Below, piece by piece: positions 1 to 5,171 of a stretch of 5,171 bases of DNA. The stretch lies in assembly GCA_007116425.1 (NCBI GenBank), contig SKIL01000384.1:1-5171 (forward strand), in the 5' to 3' direction. The position numbers and the translations under genes were made by a program. Below the pieces are notes generated by a model, which did no database searches, had not been told where the DNA came from, and worked only from the letters and a program-made list of their open reading frames with translations. Numbering within the stretch: the first letter of the stretch is position 1; each line of letters starts with the position of its first letter. The DNA is from Bacteriovoracaceae bacterium (lineage in GTDB: Bacteria > Bdellovibrionota > Bacteriovoracia > Bacteriovoracales > Bacteriovoracaceae).

Positions 1-1
1 A

Positions 2-1372
2 AATTCAAATAAAACGAAAACTGTTGCTTCTGGAGCAATCATCGTTCAGCATCGACAAAGCTCTCTTCTTTCTCGGCTTATACCGGGAGATTTTTTCATT
101 CGAGAGGGGATGTTGCATGCATTTATTTTAAGCCCTAGAAGTTTTACTGAGCTTTTTAAATTTACAATTAACTCTTTTCTCAAAAAAGAGTATTTCCCAG
201 ATTTCGGGGCGCATATTAAGACAAATAAGCTTAAGTTTATTTGCCCGCAAAAAGGGAGACTAACTTTTACTGAGGATGGAGAGTCATTTCGTGAGGAAGT
301 ACTAGATTTAGAAGTCCGTAAAGAGTTGATTAAAATTTATCCTGGGGAAGGGCTAAATTTGTCAAAGGATTCAAAAGAGCCAAGTGAAATATATAAAGTA
401 AACTCGTTACCAACAGGGGAAGCCGTTGCGAACCTTGTTAATAAGCCTCTTCCTATTATTAGAAGTGCAACTACTGAAGAGTTTAAAGATCTCTTTCAAG
501 TTTTGAGAGAAAATGCTCAGACTAAAAGTTCTTACCTCGTCTTAATGGTTCTTTCGACGATACTTGCAACTTTTGGATTATTTGCTAACTCAACTCCGGT
601 CGTGATTGGAGCGATGATTTTGGCGCCATTGATGGCACCGATTATTACTTTGAGTATGGCGACTCTTAGACAAGATAAGAAATTAATATTTCAAAGCTCT
701 GCAACGATCATGTCAGGCATGGGCCTGGCCTTTCTCTTTGCAGTTGTTATTACTTGGTTAACACCAATCAGCACCGCTAACACTGAAATCTTGGCCCGAA
801 TTCGTCCTACTCTTTTGGACCTTGGTGTCGCTGTTGTCTCAGGGATTGCTGGTGCCTATGCTCATGCGCGTGAAGAAATTGCTAAAACTCTGGCGGGCGT
901 GGCCATTGCTGTTGCGCTTGTCCCTCCTCTTGCGGTTTCAGCAATTGGTTTTGGATGGGGTGATATTTCGATTTTCTGGGGGGCGGCGCTTTTATTATTT
1001 ACTAACCTTGCTGGCATTGTTCTCGCCGGAGCTCTGACATTTTTACTTTTAGGTTTTAGTCCATTTCGACTTGCGACTCGAGGGGTGATCATTTCTTTGA
1101 CTTCTGTCATCATCTTAAGTATTCCGCTTGCGATAGGTTTTAATCAAATGGTCTATGAGCATAACACTGTAAATAAACTCGATGGTATTGAGAGTAATGG
1201 TGGAACTATTCGTGATGTAAGAGTTCAGCGTTTAAGGCCAATGAGCCTCGCAATTCGGGTTGTTTCAGAAGAGCCTTTGAGTGGGCAAGATCTAGATGCC
1301 ATAAAGGAAAGAATTGAACAGAAGCTAGATCAACCTATTCACTTAGAGATTAGTACGGCCATACGGCGCTAG
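2..1372 (+). CDS. Lipid-kinase-like domain fused to DUF389 membrane protein (5' end cut by window)
   Basis: The frame is open from base 2, giving 456 visible residues and no start in view. The ATG at 110 is probably internal: the 36 codons before it continue the same fold, and the purine-rich GAGAGGGG directly abuts that ATG, leaving no normal spacing. Visible residues ~1-125 resemble the C-terminal half of the diacylglycerol kinase/YegS lipid kinase fold: ASGAIIVQHRQ, PGDFFIREGMLHAFIL in the place of the usual 'DDG-L-v' strand, then EDGESF, like the family's DGE motif. Residues ~175-385 are a DUF389 (TIGR00341-type) membrane domain with about six or seven hydrophobic segments. Its hallmark stretches are VVIGAMILAPLMAPII, SGIAGAYAHARE, VAIAVALVPPLAV and LFTNLAGIVLAG. 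A soluble tail of about 70 residues follows. DUF389 function is unknown. A membrane-tethered lipid kinase is an inference; the kinase catalytic N-terminus lies outside the window. DUF389 assignment is strong, the kinase part moderate. Confidence 0.85.
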   Translation, partial: NSNKTKTVASGAIIVQHRQSSLLSRLIPGDFFIREGMLHAFILSPRSFTELFKFTINSFLKKEYFPDFGAHIKTNKLKFICPQKGRLTFTEDGESFREEVLDLEVRKELIKIYPGEGLNLSKDSKEPSEIYKVNSLPTGEAVANLVNKPLPIIRSATTEEFKDLFQVLRENAQTKSSYLVLMVLSTILATFGLFANSTPVVIGAMILAPLMAPIITLSMATLRQDKKLIFQSSATIMSGMGLAFLFAVVITWLTPISTANTEILARIRPTLLDLGVAVVSGIAGAYAHAREEIAKTLAGVAIAVALVPPLAVSAIGFGWGDISIFWGAALLLFTNLAGIVLAGALTFLLLGFSPFRLATRGVIISLTSVIILSIPLAIGFNQMVYEHNTVNKLDGIESNGGTIRDVRVQRLRPMSLAIRVVSEEPLSGQDLDAIKERIEQKLDQPIHLEISTAIRR

Positions 1373-1383
1373 GTTAAAGATAT

Positions 1384-2763
1384 ATGCTTAATTTAACTTT
1401 CATTGTTTTACTTTGCTATCTTATTTTTCAGTTCTCTATTGGTTATATTGTTTCTCGCTTTATTAAGACTGAGGCCGATTACTTTGTTGCTGGTCGAAGC
1501 TTTCCCATGATTATTGTCGCCGTTTCACTTTTTGCGACTTGGTTTGGAGCTGAGACAACGATTGGCTCTTCGGGAGCGGTTTATGCCGAGGGGATTAGTG
1601 GCAGTCGTGCGGACCCTTTTGGTTACGGCCTTTGCCTTGTCTTGGCCGGTGTTTTAATTGCCGGACGTGTCTGGAGTAAAAAATATATTACCTTATCGGA
1701 TTTTTATAAGGATCGTTTCGGTCTGAGCGTTGAGCAACTCGCCGTTTGGGTTCTTTCTGCCTCCTCTTTGATTTGGGCGGCAGCTCAACTGCGTGCCTTT
1801 GGCCAAGTCATTAGCGCATCTACAAGTTGGAATCTCGAGTTGACTTTGCTCTTGGGTTTTCTTTGTGTTGTCTCGTATACCTTACTTGGCGGTTTGATGG
1901 GCGATATGATAACTGACTTTATTCAGGCCATCGTGATCTCCGGGGGCCTTATTCTTTTACTTGTTATTACTTTTTTAAATGTTCCAGACCTGACTCAGGC
2001 GATTATTAATCAACCGGCCGAGCGATTATCTTTGATAGGAGAAGGAGAGAATTGGCCGATGCGTTTAGAGAGATGGGCGATACCCATTCTTGGTTCTCTC
2101 GTTGCTCAGGAAATTATCTCGAGAATCTTTTCGGCCCATTCAAAGTCTGTAGCTGTTAAGGCGTGTTATTTAGGAGCAGGAATTTATTTAGTGATGGGCT
2201 CTATTCCTGTTATTCTCGGTCTTGTCGGGCCAGGGCTCGTTACGATCGAGGGAGATTCAGAGCAATTTTTAATACATTTTGCCTCAGAGTACCTTTCACC
2301 CATTATGCTTGGAGTATTGTTAGGTGCCATTGTTTCTGCTTTGCTTGCCACAATTGACAGTATTCTGCTTGCCGTTGGCGCTCTGGTTAGCCATAATTTT
2401 GTGATTCCGCGTTTTAAAATTCGAACAGAAAAGTCAAAGCTTTTAGTTTCTCGCCTTATTGTCTTGATTGCAGGTCTTGTTGTTTATTTACTTGCAGTTC
2501 ACTCTGATGGGATTTATGAACTTCTCGAAATTGCATCGTCTTTTGGCACGGCCGGAATCTTAGTCATTACGCTGTTTGGTTTATGGACAAAGTTTGGAGA
2601 TGCTCAGACGGCCTTTATTACTTTGATTGTTGGAATCGCGACGACACCTATTGCTGACTATGTTTTAGATGTGGATACACCGTTTTTGCTTTCAATTGCT
2701 TTTGCGTTAGTGACTTATATTGTGGTTGGACTGGCAAGAAGAAACGCTTCAAAAATTTCATGA
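1384..2763 (+). CDS. Sodium:solute symporter family (SSS/SLC5) transporter
   Basis: Complete 459-residue inner-membrane transporter, of normal length for a compact SSS member, with about 12-13 hydrophobic segments. Family marks in order: DYFVAGRS (32-39) before the first core helix; SLFATWFGAETTIGSSGAVY (48-67), the unwound first helix of the LeuT-fold core; LSDFYKDRFG (104-113); LLGGLMGDMITDFIQA (167-182), the classic SSS signature region; and GAIVSALLATIDS (314-326), which carries the presumed Na2 cation site. The substrate cannot be read from sequence, and no sensor-kinase domain is fused. The ATG is the start because an in-frame TAA lies at 1375-1377. A weak AGG at 1371-1373, overlapping the upstream stop codon, is the only ribosome-binding candidate. 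The 11-nt gap after the DUF389 gene argues for co-transcription. Its 3' end overlaps the opposing gene by 49 bp. Family assignment is firm; coupling ion and solute are unknown. Confidence 0.93.
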   Translation: MLNLTFIVLLCYLIFQFSIGYIVSRFIKTEADYFVAGRSFPMIIVAVSLFATWFGAETTIGSSGAVYAEGISGSRADPFGYGLCLVLAGVLIAGRVWSKKYITLSDFYKDRFGLSVEQLAVWVLSASSLIWAAAQLRAFGQVISASTSWNLELTLLLGFLCVVSYTLLGGLMGDMITDFIQAIVISGGLILLLVITFLNVPDLTQAIINQPAERLSLIGEGENWPMRLERWAIPILGSLVAQEIISRIFSAHSKSVAVKACYLGAGIYLVMGSIPVILGLVGPGLVTIEGDSEQFLIHFASEYLSPIMLGVLLGAIVSALLATIDSILLAVGALVSHNFVIPRFKIRTEKSKLLVSRLIVLIAGLVVYLLAVHSDGIYELLEIASSFGTAGILVITLFGLWTKFGDAQTAFITLIVGIATTPIADYVLDVDTPFLLSIAFALVTYIVVGLARRNASKIS

Positions 2764-3671
2764 GTTTCATCTATAAAAGAGTCAGGGTAGCGATCAAGAC
2801 CAAAGTTTGTGATCTCACGGTTAATGGCCCAAATATCGTAATTAATTCTATTTTCTAAATGATAAGAACTACTTTGACATTTTTTTTCTTGGCACCACTC
2901 AAGATATGAAACTTGTTCACGATTAGCAAAGGGGATAAATCGTATTTTGTCGAGAACCCCTGCTCTTGCAACTGAACGAATATCAAATTTTGAATACATG
3001 GATTGTTGTAAATAGGTTTGCTCAAAGCGAATATAGTGCTTGAGAAAGCTTTCAAATTGTTCAGCATTATAAGCATTGTTTAAGACGCTATTTTGAGGCC
3101 GAATTTTGGCAATATGTTCTCTTCCACAAACTTCTCCAGCGAGTAGATTCCAGCTGAGCTCTTTGAAGAGGTCGTAGCTAAAATTAATAAGTCTATTTGG
3201 TAAAAACCGTGGAAAGAGATTAAGGCTTATATTTAATCGATGTCCCTTGATTAGAGATTTTTCATGTTCATAAATAGATTGATACTCGGGGTAATCAGCT
3301 AAAACTTCTTTCCATGGGTGATAACGCATGAGTCTGCCCAAGTGATGAGAGGCATGAGCATAAACGTGACCCATTTTTTTTATAAAGGGATCATTAGAAC
3401 TCGTGTAAAATTCTCGATACGACTCGGTGATTAATTGGTTTATGGCCATACTTTGATAATCTAAAGCGGTATTGCGGTATCTTTTATCCAATAGACTTTC
3501 AAAGTGAGAAGAAATTTGTTGGTACCAGAAGTTTCGACTTAAAGATTGTTCTGATTCACAGATGTTTTCGGGGGAATAAAATGCTTTGGGGAGAATATTT
3601 GTACCCGCCAAAAGAGAGTTGGTCGAGAGTGAGAACACCATCAATATGAGAAAAAATCCTTTTAAACTCAC
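2715..3671 (-). CDS. Hypothetical exported protein, four cysteines and a His cluster
   Basis: I do not recognise this 318-residue protein. The N-terminus is a standard Sec signal peptide: a Lys at 4, a hydrophobic core (~5-14), and likely cleavage after A22 (SLLA/GT). No cysteine follows the cleavage site, so it is not a lipoprotein. The mature part is polar, rich in Tyr, Phe, Arg and Glu, with no further membrane segment. It has four Cys (38, 182, 260, 265), which could form two periplasmic disulfides, and a dense His group H102, H106, H109, H110, H118 within MGHVYAHASHHLGRLMRYH. Start: GTG at 3671-3669 is the first possible start after an in-frame TAG at 3683-3681. No well-spaced Shine-Dalgarno precedes it; AAAAAGG runs directly into the GTG. 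The internal ATG (codon 11) would destroy the signal peptide. The last 16 codons overlap the symporter gene. Coding status is well supported by length and signal peptide; function is unknown. Confidence 0.8.
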   Translation of the reverse strand: MSLKGFFLILMVFSLSTNSLLAGTNILPKAFYSPENICESEQSLSRNFWYQQISSHFESLLDKRYRNTALDYQSMAINQLITESYREFYTSSNDPFIKKMGHVYAHASHHLGRLMRYHPWKEVLADYPEYQSIYEHEKSLIKGHRLNISLNLFPRFLPNRLINFSYDLFKELSWNLLAGEVCGREHIAKIRPQNSVLNNAYNAEQFESFLKHYIRFEQTYLQQSMYSKFDIRSVARAGVLDKIRFIPFANREQVSYLEWCQEKKCQSSSYHLENRINYDIWAINREITNFGLDRYPDSFIDETHEIFEAFLLASPTTI

Positions 3672-3787
3672 CTTTTTATTCTAGGTTTAGTAATAGGTGT
3701 CTGAAAAGCGAATAGTGTCCGTATAAAAAAGTCGGCTATTTAATCCTAATAGACGCTTTTACCTGTCTCCTATTTAAAATTGTAAAA

Positions 3788-3796
3788 TGGTAAAAT
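3788..3796 (+). promoter_or_regulatory. Candidate extended -10 promoter element for the barrel gene
   Basis: TGGTAAAAT fits the extended -10 pattern TGnTAtaaT and lies in the AT-rich part of the 153-bp divergent gap (3672-3824). It would start a transcript near 3803, just upstream of the GGAGGG ribosome site. A second TAAAAT sits at 3783-3788. No good -35 box is found at the usual spacing (TTTACC at 3758-3763 is the nearest match and is too distant), so this is a weak prediction. No convincing promoter was found for the opposite-strand gene in the same gap. Confidence 0.3.
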
Positions 3797-3809
3797 TGAG
3801 AGGTGTTTT

Positions 3810-3815
3810 GGAGGG
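3810..3815 (+). promoter_or_regulatory. Strong ribosome binding site for the barrel gene
   Basis: GGAGGG stands 9 nt before the ATG at 3825 and is the best Shine-Dalgarno match in the window. It fixes that ATG as the start, which also gives a complete signal peptide. Confidence 0.75.
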
Positions 3816-3824
3816 CGTTCGCTC

Positions 3825-4463
3825 ATGAGTATATTTTTAAAGGCCCTATTTGTTCTATTTTTGACAATGCCGTCGGTATTTGGAGCACTCCATTTCGACT
3901 ATTCTCTCGGTTATTTTTCCGATGATTACGGTGAGGATCGCAATCCTTTTGATTTGACATCTCATCGCAACGAGCTGTCGATAGGTGTGAGTTTTGGGCC
4001 AAATGGCAGAATCATGCTTGGCCACAACGTCTTGATGTGGTCGAGAGATGCCTCTAGGGAAGTAAGTTCAGTCATTAGGGAAGAAGAATTAAGCTTTATG
4101 GAGATGGGCCCAAAGTTGACCCTCTTTTTAAATCAAGGAAAAAACTTTTATCTTTCAGGTGCTTATCACTTTTATGTTGATGGAACCCGTAAGATCACTG
4201 GTTCGGCCGAAGAAGAAATGAAAGGAAGTGCTTGGCTCGCCTCATTTGGTATGCAAATGGGATTAACACGCTCTTTTTATCTGGGCTTCTCTTTAAACTA
4301 TCATACACTTAGCATTGACGAGACTTCGCTTAACTCGGTCGTTAATGAGGTCGATTTAAGTTATACCAGTTTCTATCCGGCACTAGAGGTTTCGTTTCGC
4401 TTTGGTGGCTCACCTTCTCGCTCTCGAGCGAGAAACTCCTTCCCTCGCTCTTGGCGTCCTTAG
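3825..4463 (+). CDS. Predicted small outer-membrane beta-barrel protein with C-terminal tail
   Basis: 212 residues. The signal peptide occupies ~1-20/21 (Lys6, hydrophobic core, SVFG/ALHF). The mature part shows about eight amphipathic strands with polar turns: ~22-32, 49-58, 61-73, 88-103, 107-124, 135-147, 151-164 and 177-194. That is the size and layout of an 8-stranded barrel of the OmpA/OmpX/OmpW kind; no specific family is recognised. YPALEVSFRF (184-193) has the alternating pattern and final Phe of a BAM-recognised C-terminal beta-signal. Unusually, 19 more residues follow (194-212), rich in Arg, Ser and Pro (five Arg), partly encoded by a perfect inverted repeat. No terminator is obvious after the stop. 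The next gene, for a secreted patatin-like protein, begins 98 nt downstream on the same strand, so the two may share a transcript. Barrel fold is inferred from pattern only. Confidence 0.8.
   Translation: MSIFLKALFVLFLTMPSVFGALHFDYSLGYFSDDYGEDRNPFDLTSHRNELSIGVSFGPNGRIMLGHNVLMWSRDASREVSSVIREEELSFMEMGPKLTLFLNQGKNFYLSGAYHFYVDGTRKITGSAEEEMKGSAWLASFGMQMGLTRSFYLGFSLNYHTLSIDETSLNSVVNEVDLSYTSFYPALEVSFRFGGSPSRSRARNSFPRSWRP
4415..4434. repeat. Perfect 8-bp inverted repeat with CTCG loop inside a coding 3' end
   Basis: TTCTCGCT, loop CTCG, then AGCGAGAA. It lies inside the last 17 codons of the barrel gene and encodes residues 197-204 of the basic tail. It is GC-rich compared with its surroundings. No T-run follows on the + strand, so it does not look like a classical intrinsic terminator. 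A partial copy, CTCGCTCT, recurs at 4443-4450. Confidence 0.7.
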
Positions 4464-4536
4464 AAAGTTTCATTATTGTAAGTTTTTCAAATTTTTCTGA
4501 GTAAAGCGGCCTTTTTAAAATTTATTTAGTAGTTTT

Positions 4537-4556
4537 TCCCCATCACTATAAGGGGA
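4537..4556 (+). promoter_or_regulatory. Ribosome binding site within a small inverted repeat, upstream of the patatin-like gene
   Basis: The Shine-Dalgarno AAGGGG (4550-4555) sits 6 nt before the ATG at 4562 and supports that start. Its GGGGA (4552-4556) is exactly complementary to TCCCC at 4537-4541, with a 10-nt loop. In mRNA this could form a 5-bp hairpin that hides the ribosome site. The ribosome site is well supported; a regulatory role for the hairpin is speculation. Confidence 0.5.
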
Positions 4557-4561
4557 TCCTC

Positions 4562-5171
4562 ATGTTAAGAATGTTCGTAAAAAGATTACTTTTAAGCGCT
4601 ACTCTCATCTCAAGCTCGGGGCTTTATGCTGACATCTCCCTAGGGAATCAGAATTATTGCGCGGCAATTAGAGGAAATGGAGATGCAATGCCTGCTCATT
4701 GGGGTGCAATGGCCAAGATTGTCGCTGAAAAAGGTATTCCTTCTGCAATGGCCGGAGGAAGTTCGGCTAGCATTACCATGTTTTTGATTGAAAGCTTAAG
4801 TCTTAATCAATTTGTTTCGCGTGAAGACTATCTTGAGCAGGCAACTTTGATCAAATCTTTTCAGGGATACTTTGAAGCTTTGGCCTATACAGATGAAGGT
4901 CAGGCAATTCTTAATCTTTTAAGTGATGCTCCTGAAATCAGACAGCTTGTAGGCCTCGCACAGGATTTAGAAAATCTTGAGCTCTCGCCAAAGCAGTGGA
5001 TTTTAATCAAGGAAAGTTTATCTCAGATCCTTAATCTTTTAGATAGTCAGCAAGTATTAAGTCTTGTGAATCCTGAGTTTGCCGATTATGTACAGGAGAC
5101 TTTAGGGATTATGGTCAATGCCCAAGAGGACAGCTCCTTAGAAATTTTGGCGGTTTTAAATTTTCGAAAAT
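4562..5171 (+). CDS. Secreted patatin-like hydrolase, N-terminal part (3' end cut by window)
   Basis: Open from ATG 4562 to the right edge, with 203 complete codons visible and no stop. The signal peptide is ~1-23 (Arg/Lys-rich start, hydrophobic core, LYA/DIS). Residues 33-80 match the N-terminus of a patatin-like phospholipase. CAAIRGNGDAMPAHWGAM lies where the glycine-rich oxyanion loop should be, and KIVAEKGIPSAMAGGSSASI follows the 'L..L.e.Gi....GtSaGa' pattern, which places the nucleophile at Ser67 in GGSSAS (65-70). The family normally has GxSxG; here the last Gly is Ala. The catalytic Asp would lie beyond the window. Residues ~85-200 are helical, Leu/Glu/Gln-rich and unassigned. Family knowledge suggests lipid acyl-ester hydrolysis; an extracytoplasmic location follows from the signal peptide. 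Exact substrate and full length are unknown. Confidence 0.8.
   Translation, partial: MLRMFVKRLLLSATLISSSGLYADISLGNQNYCAAIRGNGDAMPAHWGAMAKIVAEKGIPSAMAGGSSASITMFLIESLSLNQFVSREDYLEQATLIKSFQGYFEALAYTDEGQAILNLLSDAPEIRQLVGLAQDLENLELSPKQWILIKESLSQILNLLDSQQVLSLVNPEFADYVQETLGIMVNAQEDSSLEILAVLNFRK

Noticed and set aside
822..1113. Two short alternative reading frames, one on each strand, inside the DUF389 gene
   Set aside because: They lie wholly within the strongly recognised membrane-domain coding region, have no ribosome sites or family features, and are shadow frames.
2163..2357. 64-codon frame inside the symporter gene
   Set aside because: Overlaps conserved SSS sequence in another frame; composition is Arg/Cys-rich and unlike a real protein.
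2855..3076. 73-codon minus-strand frame inside the exported-protein gene
   Set aside because: Out of frame with the longer signal-peptide-bearing gene and without recognisable features.
3692..3774. AATAGG (3692-3697) and CCTATT (3769-3774) as an operator pair in the divergent gap
   Set aside because: Six-base arms separated by over 70 nt in AT-rich DNA are expected by chance.
4503..4516. AAAG-CGGC-CTTT followed by T residues as a terminator for the barrel gene
   Set aside because: The stem is only 4 bp and mostly A-T, too weak to call an intrinsic terminator.
4547..4552. TATAAG as a -10 box just before the patatin-like gene
   Set aside because: It overlaps the Shine-Dalgarno, lacks a -35 box, and would start the transcript after the ribosome site.
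4910..5041. Direct repeat CTTAATCTTTTA at 4910-4921 and 5030-5041, encoding ILNLL twice, 40 residues apart
   Set aside because: Surrounding residues do not repeat convincingly; probably chance similarity of Leu-rich helices with the same codon preference.

Overview
The window comes from a moderately AT-rich Gram-negative bacterium. Three genes appear to encode exported proteins: one looks like a small outer-membrane beta-barrel with a BAM-type C-terminal signal, and one is a secreted patatin-like hydrolase. The style of these genes, especially the patatin relative with an RGNGD...GGSSAS N-terminus, recalls Bdellovibrionota (Bdellovibrio/Bacteriovorax-type bacteria). That assignment is a tentative inference, because the window holds no phylogenetic marker gene.

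Left part (1-2763, + strand): two membrane-protein genes lie 11 nt apart and probably form an operon. The first is cut by the left edge. It reads as the C-terminal part of a diacylglycerol/lipid-kinase-like domain fused to a DUF389 membrane domain. The ATG at 110 is most likely internal, because the reading frame is open to the first base. The second is a complete sodium:solute symporter (SSS/SLC5 family) of unknown substrate.

Middle (2715-3671, - strand): a gene for an unrecognised exported protein, with a GTG start, four cysteines and a His cluster. It converges on the symporter gene, and the two coding 3' ends overlap by 49 bp.

Right part (3672-5171): a 153-bp divergent intergenic region is followed by a gene for a predicted 8-stranded outer-membrane barrel. 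Its apparent C-terminal beta-signal is followed by an unexpected 19-residue Arg/Ser-rich tail, part of which is encoded by a perfect DNA hairpin. After a 98-bp gap comes the start of a secreted patatin-like hydrolase gene that runs off the right edge. Its Shine-Dalgarno sequence lies in one arm of a small inverted repeat. Together the right half suggests an envelope-directed gene set, and the left half an inner-membrane lipid/transport pair. I found no RNA genes, mobile elements or CRISPR arrays.
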